Below, in pieces: positions 8,231-17,209 of a stretch of 64,000 nt of DNA. The notes under the pieces were generated by a model. It saw only the letters and a program-made list of their open reading frames with translations. It was not told where the DNA came from and did no database searches. The DNA comes from Duganella radicis (GTDB lineage: Bacteria > Pseudomonadota > Gammaproteobacteria > Burkholderiales > Burkholderiaceae_D), in assembly GCF_009720825.1 (NCBI RefSeq), contig NZ_WNKY01000008.1:124001-188000 (forward strand), read 5' to 3'. The position numbers and the translations under genes are program-made. Position 1 is the stretch's first letter; every line of letters begins with the position of its first letter.

Positions 8231-9517
8231 ATGGAACACTATTCGCAAGCTGCGCCGGTCGCGGGCAGCCCGGCGCACACGGGCAGCAATACCGGGCCGC
8301 TGGTCATCGTCACCATTTTGTTCTTCATGTGGGGTCTGCTGACGTCCCTGAACGACGTCCTGATTCCGCACCTGAAGGCGGTCTACACGCTGACCTATGT
8401 GCAGGCGATGCTGGTGCAGTTCTGCTTCTTCGGCGCCTACTTCATCGTGTCGCTGCCGGCCGGGATGCTGATCAAGAAGCTGGGCTACCAGAACGGCGCG
8501 GTGGCCGGCCTGACCATCGCGGCTGCCGGCTGCGCGCTGTTCTATCCCGCGGCGACCAGCGGCTATACGCTGTTCCTGATTGCTTTCTTCGTACTGGCGG
8601 GTGGCATCACCATCCTGCAAGTGGCGGCCAATCCGTACGTGGCGGTGCTGGGCGATCCACGCACGGCATCGAGCCGCCTGACCCTGACCCAGGCCTTCAA
8701 CTCGCTGGGCACCACCGTGGCGCCAACGCTGGGCGGCATGCTGATTCTGGGCGGCGTGGTGCTGAGCGCCGACGATCTGGCCAAGTTGCCGGCGGCGGAA
8801 CAGGCGGCGTATCACGCCAAGGAAGCGGCGAGCGTGCAAGGTCCGTATCTGGCGCTGGCCGCGGCCTTGCTGGTGCTGGCCATCCTGTTTGCGCTGGCGC
8901 GTCTGCCGAAGATCGCCGATGCGGAAGATGGCAGCGCCAAAGGCGGCTTTAGCGAGGTGCTCAAGCACCGTCACCTGGCGCTGGGCGCGGTGGCGATCTT
9001 CCTGTACGTTGGTGGCGAGGTGTCGATCGGCAGCTTCCTGATCAACTTCCTGGGCGATCCGAAAGTGGCCAGCCTGGCGGCGGCCGATGCGGCGCACTAC
9101 GTCAGCTTCTACTGGGGCGGCGCCATGATCGGCCGCTTCATCGGCTTCGCCGTGATGCGCACCATCAGCCCGGGCAAGGCCTTGGCCTTCAATGCGGCGG
9201 CGGTGATCGCGCTGGTACTGCTGGCGATCTTCAGCGGCGGCACGCTGGCGATGTGGGCGATCCTGGCGGTGGGCCTGTTCAACTCCATCATGTTCCCGAC
9301 CATCTTCTCGATGGCGCTGAACAAACTGGGGCCGTTGACCGGCCAGGGTTCGGGCGTGCTGTGCATGGCCATCGTCGGCGGCGCGCTGGTGCCGTTCGCG
9401 CAAGGTCTGCTGGCGGACAACATCAGCCTGCAACTGTCCTTCCTGGTGCCCGCCGCGTGCTACACCTTCATCCTGTACTTCGGCCTGAAATACGCCAATA
9501 TGTACAACGAAAAATAA
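8231..9517 (+). CDS. MFS sugar permease of the FucP/GluP (fucose/glucose-galactose:H+ symporter) type
   Basis: 428 aa with 12 predicted transmembrane helices. The segments [19 protein letters not shown] near the N-terminus and [18 protein letters not shown] in the middle are hallmarks of the FGHS family, which includes FucP and GluP. It should import the glucose released by the periplasmic enzymes encoded upstream. It is the last gene of the operon, 21 nt after GH3, and ends in a strong terminator. Confidence 0.9.
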   Translation: MEHYSQAAPVAGSPAHTGSNTGPLVIVTILFFMWGLLTSLNDVLIPHLKAVYTLTYVQAMLVQFCFFGAYFIVSLPAGMLIKKLGYQNGAVAGLTIAAAGCALFYPAATSGYTLFLIAFFVLAGGITILQVAANPYVAVLGDPRTASSRLTLTQAFNSLGTTVAPTLGGMLILGGVVLSADDLAKLPAAEQAAYHAKEAASVQGPYLALAAALLVLAILFALARLPKIADAEDGSAKGGFSEVLKHRHLALGAVAIFLYVGGEVSIGSFLINFLGDPKVASLAAADAAHYVSFYWGGAMIGRFIGFAVMRTISPGKALAFNAAAVIALVLLAIFSGGTLAMWAILAVGLFNSIMFPTIFSMALNKLGPLTGQGSGVLCMAIVGGALVPFAQGLLADNISLQLSFLVPAACYTFILYFGLKYANMYNEK

Positions 9518-9536
9518 GCGGCTTTGCTGCACAACC

Positions 9537-9561
9537 AGGCTCCCTGCGGGGAGCCTTTTTA
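9537..9561 (+). terminator. Terminator of the glucan operon
   Basis: AGGCTCCC (9537-9544) pairs with GGGAGCCT (9549-9556), followed by TTTTTA. The convergent gene ends immediately after it. Confidence 0.85.
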
Positions 9562-10194
9562 TTAGTACGCGACATCTTCCAGGCGGTAGCGGAACTTTCG
9601 GCGCTCAGGTAAGTCCCAGCCCTCGCCGGGTGAAGGATTGCGTGGCGTTGCCGTCGCAGGCGCCGCCGCGTGAGCCTGGGTTTGGACTTGCAAGGCCGCC
9701 AGCAAGGCGAGGATCGCGCTTTCGGACAGCGCCGCTGGCGCGGCAGCGACTGCGGTTTGCGGCTGCGCTTGCTGCTTGGCCAGCTCTTGGCGCAACAGGC
9801 TGGCTTGCTTGAATTGCTTGTCATCAGGGCGCCGGACTCGCACATCCTCCCATGCATTGCGCGTGCTGCGTGCGAAGGACTGCGCAAACTGATTGGGACT
9901 GACAGCTTTACCTTTGTGAATGATTTCGTCGCCGATGACGCGTGCGTAGTTGTATTCGCCGTAGCTCCACGAGCGCAGTTCCGTTCCTTCCGGCAGAAAC
10001 AGGGTCTTCCATTGATAGCCGCGCACGCTGGCTGGATCGCTGCCTTTGCTTAATTTGGCTTGCTCGCGCATCCAGAGTTCAATCGCGCTATTGATGGCAG
10101 ATGAGAGGTCTTGCGCGCCGCCACGTATTTGTAGTTGGGAAATTAGGCGGAGCAGGACTTCGGTGTCAAGGTTGACGCTCATTGTGGATTTCAT
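9562..10194 (-). CDS. Hypothetical DNA-binding-like protein: N-terminal ribbon-helix-helix-like segment plus possible RAMA/DUF4357-like module
   Basis: 210 aa. The start at 10194 is chosen for its AGGAG Shine-Dalgarno; the frame stays open upstream without one. Residues 1-45 (MKSTMSVNLDTEVLLRLISQ onwards) resemble a ribbon-helix-helix region. Residues about 60-120 follow the pattern G-T-x-L, Y-x-x-A-x-V, G-K-x-x-S-P-x-x-F-A and N-A-W of RAMA/DUF4357-type domains often found near restriction or DNA-modification proteins. A Gln/Ala-rich linker leads to a Pro/Arg-rich tail. The domain call rests on pattern reading only. It is a lone gene; its role is unknown. Confidence 0.6.
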   Translation of the reverse strand: MKSTMSVNLDTEVLLRLISQLQIRGGAQDLSSAINSAIELWMREQAKLSKGSDPASVRGYQWKTLFLPEGTELRSWSYGEYNYARVIGDEIIHKGKAVSPNQFAQSFARSTRNAWEDVRVRRPDDKQFKQASLLRQELAKQQAQPQTAVAAAPAALSESAILALLAALQVQTQAHAAAPATATPRNPSPGEGWDLPERRKFRYRLEDVAY

Positions 10195-10236
10195 TCGATT
10201 TCTCCTTCTATTTTGTCCTGCTTTTCCATATTTAGA

Positions 10237-10340
10237 TCTGCAATTTGAGGAGAGGTTCAACGCAGAGGAAAAAAAGGAAGAAATAGGGCGAAATAGAAGG
10301 AAAAGTAGAGCGAAATCCACAAGGGAGTGAGATTGACTCC
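10237..10340. other. Polypurine-rich leader/intergenic segment
   Basis: The plus strand carries an unusually purine-rich tract (runs such as GGAAAAAAAGGAAGAAATAGGG) with the short motif GCGAAAT repeated near 10285 and 10309. It lies upstream of the minus-strand gene at 10194, so its transcript would carry a polypyrimidine leader. No promoter could be fixed in it. Confidence 0.4.
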
Positions 10341-10405
10341 CCACCGTCAATCCTGGAAGAACTTTTTCACCTATACTGGTTGCGTTTTGTTTAACGGAGC
10401 GCGCG

Positions 10406-11425
10406 ATGGTTGGCAGTCGAGGCAGGAAGCAGTGGTTCGCATTGATCGTTGCGGTGACGCTCACCGCGCATTACTTCTTTTTTCGTGTACCGTTCATCGC
10501 CAACGACTATGGCCGCAACATGGCGGAATGGCCTTTGCTGGCCGATGCGCTGATTTCCTTCCCGCTGCTGTACTACTGCATGTTCAGGCCGTCGCTCAGG
10601 CAGTTCCTGATGGCGTGGCTGGCGATCGCCACCGCCGGCGTGCTGGCTGGCCGCGTGCTGATACCGGAAGAGAGCAAGCAGCTGTGGCGCGGCATCGAGG
10701 GGTACTGGTTGCTGCTGGTGATGGCCGAGGCGGCGCTGGAAATTTATTTGCTGGCGCTGGTGGCGCACCGCGTGAGGAATTTGCTGCGCATGAGCGGCAA
10801 TGTCGATGAGGCACTGGAGAGCGCGGTACAAGGGCGCTTTGGTAAAACCGGCTTCGCGCCGTTTGCCTTGTTCGAGATGCGCATCTGGTACTACGGCCTG
10901 TTCATGCGCAAGGGCGAGCAGTTGCGCTTCCGTGGTGAGCAGCACTTCAGCTATGACAAGAACGATGGCAATGTCTCCAACCAGTTTGCCTTCATCATGG
11001 TGATCTTGTTTGAGTTGCCGCTGTCGCATCTGATGCTGCACCTGATGTCGGTGAAGCCGTGGGTCGCGTGGCTGGCCGATATCCTGACCTTGTGGTCGAT
11101 GCTGTACCTGGTGGCCGAGTATCGCGCCAGCCAGTGGCGTCCGATCTCGCTGGACCGCAACGCGCTGCTGATCCGCAACGGCGCGTTCGCCCGCGACCGC
11201 GAGATCGCTTACGGCATGATCGAATCCGTGGTCCGCTGCGAAGACAACATCCGCCGCCAGCGCGGCATCCTGCGCTACCGTCAGTTCGGCCGCCTGAACG
11301 TCGAAATCCGCCTGCGCGAAGGTGCGCCGCACTCCAGAATCTACCTCAGCCTGGACAAACCCGACGCCTTCATCGACGCGCTGCGCTCACGCCAGGACGC
11401 CGATGAGCTTCTGCATCGGCGTTAG
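10406..11425 (+). CDS. Multi-pass membrane protein with C-terminal PH-like domain, unknown function
   Basis: 339 aa. About six hydrophobic segments are visible (WFALIVAVTLTAHYFFF, LLADALISFPLLYYCM, FLMAWLAIATAGVLAG, the segment after GYWLLLVM, FAFIMVILFELPLSHLML and WVAWLADILTLWSMLYLVA). The last ~100 residues (WRPISLDRNALLIRNGAFAR and following) read like a bacterial PH-like cytosolic beta-domain. I do not recognise a named family. The 3' end overlaps the convergent gene at 11387-11851 by 39 bp. Confidence 0.75.
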   Translation: MVGSRGRKQWFALIVAVTLTAHYFFFRVPFIANDYGRNMAEWPLLADALISFPLLYYCMFRPSLRQFLMAWLAIATAGVLAGRVLIPEESKQLWRGIEGYWLLLVMAEAALEIYLLALVAHRVRNLLRMSGNVDEALESAVQGRFGKTGFAPFALFEMRIWYYGLFMRKGEQLRFRGEQHFSYDKNDGNVSNQFAFIMVILFELPLSHLMLHLMSVKPWVAWLADILTLWSMLYLVAEYRASQWRPISLDRNALLIRNGAFARDREIAYGMIESVVRCEDNIRRQRGILRYRQFGRLNVEIRLREGAPHSRIYLSLDKPDAFIDALRSRQDADELLHRR

Positions 11426-11851
11426 CGGAATCAATGCCTCCGGCGCATCGATTTCCAGCACAATATCGTTGTAGGCGACCGGCCGCAGTTGTTCGATTTC
11501 CGAGGTGTCTGATTGTCGTGCCTCATCAAGCAGTTGCCGGAGAGCAGGCGAGGTGAGCAGGTTGATTTTAGCCAGCAGCGCGCCGTACTTCCTGACGTCC
11601 GCTTCGTTGGCAGCAATCCGCTCTGCGGGCCGGATTGCAAGGTTGATGCAACCGAATACCGCGAAGGCCGCCAGCAGCCAGGCCGATTGTGTCGGCATCT
11701 GTGCCGCCAGGGTGGCGACCGCGCTGCTGCCTGCAAGCAGGCTCGTGAATGTAAGCGTAGTCTGAATGCGGCGGTAAAAGCGAGCGGTTCGTTGACACAG
11801 CCGCTGCGCATAGCGGAAGTTGAAATATAGCTCGTCCTTGTCGTCATCCAT
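11387..11851 (-). CDS. Two-TM hypothetical protein (SLATT-like layout)
   Basis: 154 aa. The start is chosen for AGGAG upstream and for overlap with the stop of the 40-aa frame before it. A basic, Arg-rich N-terminus (RYAQRLCQRTARFYRRIQTT) leads into two adjacent hydrophobic helices (LTFTSLLAGSSAVATLAA and AWLLAAFAVFGCINLAI) and a cytosolic helical tail. That layout recalls 2TM SLATT-type proteins, but similarity is only architectural. Its 3' end overlaps the convergent membrane-protein gene. Confidence 0.65.
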   Translation of the reverse strand: MDDDKDELYFNFRYAQRLCQRTARFYRRIQTTLTFTSLLAGSSAVATLAAQMPTQSAWLLAAFAVFGCINLAIRPAERIAANEADVRKYGALLAKINLLTSPALRQLLDEARQSDTSEIEQLRPVAYNDIVLEIDAPEALIPLTPMQKLIGVLA

Positions 11852-11966
11852 GATCAGTTTTCTCCTTTGTCGGCTGCGGACCTGGCGGCGCGGGCTTGCG
11901 GCGCTTGCGCTTCCGTTTGGGAGGCGGACGCTGCGGAAAATGAGACTTCGGTTCAAGGAACGTCAT
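11844..11966 (-). CDS. Possible 40-aa basic, proline-rich small protein
   Basis: A short frame (begins MTFLEPKSHF, contains RPPPKRKRKRRKPAPPGP) whose TGA overlaps the ATG of the two-TM gene in an ATGGATGA arrangement, as in translationally coupled genes. A GGAAAGG stretch upstream is a moderate Shine-Dalgarno. Extreme Lys/Arg/Pro bias could equally come from GC-rich non-coding DNA, so the call is tentative. Confidence 0.35.
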   Translation of the reverse strand: MTFLEPKSHFPQRPPPKRKRKRRKPAPPGPQPTKEKTDHG

Positions 11967-12070
11967 TGTAGGCCTTTCCCGCGCCGCGCGATGGGCGCAC
12001 GATTCCATCATGCAGGCGCGTTTAGCGCCTGCTTTGAGATAGATCAGTACGGAAAAGGCGGACGAGGAGC

Positions 12071-12538
12071 TTACAGGAAGCGGTCGATGATTTTTTTGCT
12101 GTGCTTGTCCAGCTCGCGCAGGTCGCGGATCAGGTAGTGGATGCCATGGATGTCGGTGATCAGCAAGGTGTCGATGGTCAGGCGGCGGATGTCCTCTTCG
12201 CCGCGCAGCACGAACTCGGTGTCGCCGCGATCGGTTTTCACGGACCACGTGCATGGCGTGGCGTAGCTGGTCACGCTGTTGATGCGCGCGATTTCCGGCA
12301 TGAATTCGCGGCCGCTCAGCTCTTCGCTCACCAGCGCGCCAATTGCGGCAGGGAGATCGGCGATGCGGTCGATCCACGCCACTTCCTTGCCGTCGTTGTT
12401 GAGCAGCGAGATGCCATCCTCCGGCGCCTGCACCGGGAAGGCGCGCACCGGCGAGACGCCTTCGTGCACCACACCTTCGGTGGTGGTCAGCACCAGTTTG
12501 CCGAAGGGATTGCGGATCAGTTCAAATTGCGTCGTCAT
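12071..12538 (-). CDS. Cyanophycin-locus DUF1854 family protein
   Basis: 155 aa. The sequence (FELIRNPFGKLVLTT, VRAFPVQAPEDGISLLNNDGKEVAWID, RREFMPEI-like middle, DIHGIHYLIRDLRELDK at the end) matches the DUF1854 proteins that accompany cyanophycin synthetase genes in betaproteobacteria. Its ATG is 1 nt from the stop of the ABC transporter gene, so the two are co-transcribed and probably work together. The biochemical function is not known. Confidence 0.8.
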   Translation of the reverse strand: MTTQFELIRNPFGKLVLTTTEGVVHEGVSPVRAFPVQAPEDGISLLNNDGKEVAWIDRIADLPAAIGALVSEELSGREFMPEIARINSVTSYATPCTWSVKTDRGDTEFVLRGEEDIRRLTIDTLLITDIHGIHYLIRDLRELDKHSKKIIDRFL

Positions 12539-12539
12539 C

Positions 12540-14798
12540 TTATTCTTCCTTGGCCAGTTCCGCGTTGCGCGCCTGCGCCTGATACAGGCGGTAGTAAGCG
12601 CCTTCGAGCGCCATCAGCTGGTCGTGCGGACCGTCTTCCACCACCACGCCGCGATCCAGCACCACCAGACGGTCGGCCTTTTGCAGCGTCGAGAGACGGT
12701 GCGCGATCGCGATGGTGGTGCGGCCTTGCACCAGATTGTCCAGCGCGCGCTGGATTTCTTTTTCGGTCTCCGAGTCCACCGAGGCGGTGGCTTCGTCGAG
12801 GATCAGGATCTTCGGATCGATCAGCAGCGCGCGCGCAATCGAGATGCGCTGACGCTCGCCGCCCGACAAGCCTTGCCCACGCTCGCCGACCATGGAGTCA
12901 TAGCCCTGCGGCAGACGCAGGATGAATTCGTGCGCATGCGCGGCGCGCGCGGCGGCGATGATTTCCTCGCGCGTCGCATCCGGCTTGCCGTAGGCCAGAT
13001 TCTCGGCGATGGTGCCGAAGAACAGGAACGGCTCCTGCAACACCAAGCCGATATTGCGGCGATAGTCCGACACCGCGAACTGGCGGATATCCACGCCATC
13101 CAGCAGGATCGCGCCCTCGGCCACGTCGTAGAAGCGGCAGATCAGGTTGACCAGCGTGGATTTGCCGGAACCCGAATGCCCCACCAGGCCGACCATCTGG
13201 CCGGCTTTGATCTCCAGGTTGATGCCGCGATTGACCGCGCGGTTGCCGTAACGGAAGCCCACTTCGCGCAGGCTGATATTGCCCTCGACCTTGTTCAGCC
13301 TGACCGGATTCACCGGCTCCGGCACCGACGATACGTGATCGAGGATGTCGAAGATGCGCTTGGCCGCCGACGCCGATTTCTGCGTCACCGACACGATGCG
13401 GCTCATCGAATCCAGACGGCCGTAGAAGCGGCTGGCGTAAGCGATGAACGACGACAGCACGCCCACCGTGATATTGCCCTTGGAGACCTGATAAATGCCG
13501 AACACCCAGATCACCAGCAGCCCCAATTCGGTCAGGAAGGACACGGTCGGCGAGAACAGCGACCACACCTTGTTCAGCTTGTCGTTGACGGCGAGGTTAT
13601 GCTTGTTGGCGGTGCGGAAGCGGTTCGCCTCGCGCGCCTCCTGCGCAAAGGCCTTGACCACGCGGATGCCGGGGATGGTATCGGCCAGCACGTTGGTCAC
13701 CTCGCCCCATACGCGGTCGATCTTCTCGAAACCGGTACGCAGGCGGTCGCGCACCAGATGGATCATCCAGGCGATGAACGGCAGCGGCGCCAGCGTGCAG
13801 ATGGCCAGCCACGGATCGAGATTCAGCAGAATCACGCCGGTCATGACGATCATCAGGCAGTCCGACAGGAAGTCCAGCAGGTGCAGCGACAGGAACACGC
13901 AAATGCGGTCGCTCTCCGAGCCGATACGCGACATCAGGTCGCCGGTGCGCTTGCCGCTGAAGTATTCCAGGGACAGTTGCAACAAGTGCTCATAGGTGGT
14001 GGTGCGCAGGTCGGCGCCGATGCGTTCCGAGGCCAGCGCCAGCACATAGGTCTTGCCCCAGCCGAAAATCCAGGCCAGCACCGACGCGCCCACCAGCCCG
14101 GACATGTACTTCACCACCAGCATCGGATCGACCTCCTTGCCGTTCTGGTAAGGAATCAGCACATTGTCCATCAGCGGGATGGTCAGGTAGGGCGGGATCA
14201 TGTGGGCGCCGGTGGACAGCAGCATCAGCGAGAAGCCGAGCGCCAGCTGCCACTTGTATGGCCTGGCGAAGCGCCACAGGCGGAACAGGGTCCAGGTCGA
14301 CGGCGGCGTGTAGACCACCTTGGTGCAGACCGGGCATTCTTCCTGATCCGGTTCCATCGGCGCCTTGCAGCTGGGGCAGATGTTTTTATCGTCCAGCACC
14401 ACCGGTTCGCCGCTGGCGTGGCTGTCGAGATGGGCGTCGAACTGCTCGACCAGACGGATGGCCGCCAGATTCTGGCCCAGCGTGAAGCGCCAAGCGCCCA
14501 GGCGACCGTGCGCGTTCACCAGTTCCAGATGGCCGACGCCGGCATGGTCGTGGTGTTTGAGCACCAGATCCGGCGCAAACGGCCACGCTTCCCAGCTGGC
14601 CGCCCCTGGCGCGCGCGCCAGCACGCGGCTTGGCGTGATGAGCACCACCCCCTTGGAAAAACGAAGTTGCTGATCCAAGTCAACCTCCAGGGCACTTACA
14701 ACGTTTTCCCCTTGGGAAAGTTGTGCCTGTATCTCGGAACGCCAGCGTTCGGGGAGCTCGCCAGGGCTGGAGACGGTGGGAAGTTGTTCGGTTGTCAT
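12540..14798 (-). CDS. Cyanophycin-locus ABC transporter (fused TMD-NBD) with N-terminal zinc ribbon
   Basis: 752 aa from the ATG at 14798 (GGAG about 11 nt upstream); an in-frame ATG at 14861 would add 21 residues. Layout: an N-terminal domain of about 130 residues, a four-cysteine zinc-ribbon motif (CPSCKAP...CPVC, about 140-157), six transmembrane helices of the type-I exporter fold (about 180-470), then the nucleotide-binding domain with Walker A GHSGSGKST (about 538), signature LSGGERQR and Walker B ILILDEAT. A half-transporter of this kind works as a homodimer. It is divergent from cphA' and 1 nt from the DUF1854 gene. Its substrate is unknown. Confidence 0.88.
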   Translation of the reverse strand: MTTEQLPTVSSPGELPERWRSEIQAQLSQGENVVSALEVDLDQQLRFSKGVVLITPSRVLARAPGAASWEAWPFAPDLVLKHHDHAGVGHLELVNAHGRLGAWRFTLGQNLAAIRLVEQFDAHLDSHASGEPVVLDDKNICPSCKAPMEPDQEECPVCTKVVYTPPSTWTLFRLWRFARPYKWQLALGFSLMLLSTGAHMIPPYLTIPLMDNVLIPYQNGKEVDPMLVVKYMSGLVGASVLAWIFGWGKTYVLALASERIGADLRTTTYEHLLQLSLEYFSGKRTGDLMSRIGSESDRICVFLSLHLLDFLSDCLMIVMTGVILLNLDPWLAICTLAPLPFIAWMIHLVRDRLRTGFEKIDRVWGEVTNVLADTIPGIRVVKAFAQEAREANRFRTANKHNLAVNDKLNKVWSLFSPTVSFLTELGLLVIWVFGIYQVSKGNITVGVLSSFIAYASRFYGRLDSMSRIVSVTQKSASAAKRIFDILDHVSSVPEPVNPVRLNKVEGNISLREVGFRYGNRAVNRGINLEIKAGQMVGLVGHSGSGKSTLVNLICRFYDVAEGAILLDGVDIRQFAVSDYRRNIGLVLQEPFLFFGTIAENLAYGKPDATREEIIAAARAAHAHEFILRLPQGYDSMVGERGQGLSGGERQRISIARALLIDPKILILDEATASVDSETEKEIQRALDNLVQGRTTIAIAHRLSTLQKADRLVVLDRGVVVEDGPHDQLMALEGAYYRLYQAQARNAELAKEE

Positions 14799-15015
14799 CG
14801 TGGGGCGTACTCCAGAGGGGAAAAGGGCTGATATAACGGCCACTTTACGGTATTCTGTCAATGATTAAACATTTGACAGAGAACAATAAAATCAGGTGTT
14901 TTGTGCTGGCGGCAAGTATACCGCACAGCGGCTTGCCCGGGATACAGGGTTTAAGGGTTTACAATACGCGGCGCGGGCAGGCTCAGGCCGATAACAAAGT
15001 TACAAGAATCAATAC

Positions 15016-17178
15016 ATGACTAAGAAGAAAGACATCGAAATTCTCCGCGTGACCCACTTGCGCGGCCCCAACATCTGGACCTACCGCCCGGTGATCGAGG
15101 CGTGGCTGGATATCGGCGAGCTGGAGAATTTTCCCTCGAACTTGCTGCCCGGTTTGTATGAACGCCTGACGGCGATCCTGCCGGGGCTGATCGTCCACCG
15201 CTGCGGCGTGGGCGAGCACGGCGGCTTCCTCGAACGCCTGCGCGACGGCACCTACGCCGGCCACATCCTCGAACACGTGGTGCTGGAACTGCAAAACCTG
15301 GCCGGCATGAAGACCGGCTTCGGCAAGACCCGCGAAATCCATCCCGACAGCGGCCTGTACAAAATGGCGTTCCGCACCCGCCAGGAAGAAGTCGGCCGCG
15401 CCGCGCTGGCCGCCGGCCGCGACCTGCTGATGGCCATGATCGAAGACCGGCCGTACGATCTGGACGCCACCGTCGCCAGGCTGACCGACATGGTCGAGAG
15501 CCTGTGCCTGGGCCCCAGCACCGGCAACATCGTCGACGCCGCCGGCGTGCGCAAGATCCCGCACATCCGCCTCACCGACGGCAACCTGGTGCAGCTGGGC
15601 CATGGCGCAGCGCAGCGCCGCATCTGGACCGCCGAAACCGAACACACCTCGGCCATCGCCGAAGGCATCGCCAGCGACAAGGACCTGACCAAGAGCCTGC
15701 TCTCGTCCTGCGGCGTGCCAGTGCCGGAAGGTCAACTGGTGAAGAGCGCCGCCGAAGCCTGGGAAGCGGCGCAGGACATCGGCCTGCCGGTGGTGCTCAA
15801 GCCCTACGACGGCAACCATGGCCGCGGCGTCTCGCTCAACCTGAGCGCCGAAGCCGACATCGCCGCCGCCTACGCGCTGGCGGCCGAAGAGGGCGACAGC
15901 AGCAGCGTGATCGTCGAGCGCTTCATCGCCGGCGACGAGCACCGCCTGTTGGTGGTGGGCAAGCGCATGGTCGCCGCCGCCGCCGGCGAATCGTTGTGGG
16001 TGACCGGCGACGGCAACTCCACCGTGCTGGAACTGTGCAATACCCAGATCAACACCGACCCGCGCCGCGGCGAGACCGAGGAATTCCCACTGGGCCTGGT
16101 CAAGCCGCACGAATCGGGCGAGATCATCCTCGAACTGCAACGCCAGAACCTGACCCACGCCTCGGTGCCGGCCGACGGCGTCAAAGTGCTGATCCAGCCG
16201 AACGGCAACGTGGCGGTCGACGTCACCGACAAGGTGCACCCGCAAGTGGCCGCGATGGCGGCGCTGGCGGCGCGCGTGGTGGGGCTGGACATCGCCGGCA
16301 TCGACCTGGTGTCGTCCGACATCACCCGTCCGCTGGAGGAGACGGGCGGCGCCATCATCGAAGTCAACGCCAGCCCGGGCCTGCTGGCCCACCTGAAGCC
16401 GGCCGTGGGCGAGCCGCGCAACGTCGGCGAGGCGATTGTCGAGCACCTGTTCGGCGAGGCTTCCGGCCGCATGCCGATCGTCGGCATCACCGGCACGCAC
16501 GGCACCACCATGACCGCGCGCCTGGTCGCCTGGCTGCTGCAAATCAGCGGCAGGAAAACCGGCCTGACTTGCGCCGAAGGCCTGTTCGTCAACGGCCGCG
16601 AACTGCCGCTCGATGGCCTGAGCGAATGGGAAACCGGCGAGCGCCTGCTGCTGAACAAGAACGTCGAGGCCGGCGTGTTTGAAAACAGCGCGCGCATGAT
16701 CCTGGCCGAAGGCCTGGCCTACGACAAATGCGCCGTTGGCGTGGTGACGGACGTCAACGGCTTCGAAGCGCTGGACGATTTCCACATCAACAGCGAACAA
16801 CGCCTGTACAACGTGCTGCGCACCCAGGTGGACGTGGTGCTGCCGAGCGGCGTGGCGGTGCTGAACGCGGCCGATCCGCAAGTGGTGGACATGGCCGACC
16901 TGTGCGACGGCGAAGTGATGTTCTACGGCGCCGACGAGCACCTGGCCGCCATCGCCGCGCACCGCCAGGACGGCAAGCGCGTGGTGTTCCAGCGCAAGGA
17001 TTGCATCGTCATGGCGCACGGCGCGACCGAAGCGGCCAGCCTGCCGCTGTCGCCGCTGGTGCCGCCGGAAGCCGTGCTGGCCGCGATTGCCGCCGGCTGG
17101 GCGCTGGGCCTGACGCCGGACCTGATCGGCGCCGGCCTGCGCACCTGGGAAGCCTCGCCGAAGAAAACGCATCACTGA
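15016..17178 (+). CDS. Cyanophycin synthetase-like protein CphA' (degenerate Mur-ligase P-loop)
   Basis: 720 aa, about 135 shorter than the CphA that follows. The N-terminal domain and ATP-grasp module are present (LRGPNIWTYRPVIEAWLD, VVLKPYDGNHGRGV, IIEVNASPGLLAHL). The Mur-ligase-type P-loop, GTNGKTTT in the neighbour, reads GTHGTT here (residues about 493-498) and lacks the catalytic lysine. The C-terminal Mur domain is cut short. The protein probably keeps only ATP-grasp activity or is a partner of CphA, comparable in outline to single-active-site CphA2-type enzymes. It is 31 nt upstream of cphA. The Shine-Dalgarno is weak. Confidence 0.85.
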   Translation: MTKKKDIEILRVTHLRGPNIWTYRPVIEAWLDIGELENFPSNLLPGLYERLTAILPGLIVHRCGVGEHGGFLERLRDGTYAGHILEHVVLELQNLAGMKTGFGKTREIHPDSGLYKMAFRTRQEEVGRAALAAGRDLLMAMIEDRPYDLDATVARLTDMVESLCLGPSTGNIVDAAGVRKIPHIRLTDGNLVQLGHGAAQRRIWTAETEHTSAIAEGIASDKDLTKSLLSSCGVPVPEGQLVKSAAEAWEAAQDIGLPVVLKPYDGNHGRGVSLNLSAEADIAAAYALAAEEGDSSSVIVERFIAGDEHRLLVVGKRMVAAAAGESLWVTGDGNSTVLELCNTQINTDPRRGETEEFPLGLVKPHESGEIILELQRQNLTHASVPADGVKVLIQPNGNVAVDVTDKVHPQVAAMAALAARVVGLDIAGIDLVSSDITRPLEETGGAIIEVNASPGLLAHLKPAVGEPRNVGEAIVEHLFGEASGRMPIVGITGTHGTTMTARLVAWLLQISGRKTGLTCAEGLFVNGRELPLDGLSEWETGERLLLNKNVEAGVFENSARMILAEGLAYDKCAVGVVTDVNGFEALDDFHINSEQRLYNVLRTQVDVVLPSGVAVLNAADPQVVDMADLCDGEVMFYGADEHLAAIAAHRQDGKRVVFQRKDCIVMAHGATEAASLPLSPLVPPEAVLAAIAAGWALGLTPDLIGAGLRTWEASPKKTHH

Positions 17179-17209
17179 TCGTTATCACTGAAAGAACAAG
17201 AAGATTCAT

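Noticed and set aside
5684..9532. 1282-codon minus-strand open frame across the GH3 and MFS genes
   Set aside because: Antisense by-product of high GC content; the plus-strand enzymes have complete catalytic motifs.
9562..10464. Longer 300-aa form of the RHH-like protein starting at 10464
   Set aside because: The extra N-terminus translates the polypyrimidine leader and lacks a Shine-Dalgarno; the ATG at 10194 has AGGAG.
12279..14831. 850-codon plus-strand open frame opposite the ABC transporter gene
   Set aside because: His/Arg/Gln-biased shadow; the minus-strand transporter has all Walker and signature motifs.
14799..15015. Riboswitch or second gene in the divergent region before cphA'
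   Set aside because: A TTGACA at 14873-14878 has no partner -10 at a proper distance, and no conserved RNA fold was recognised.
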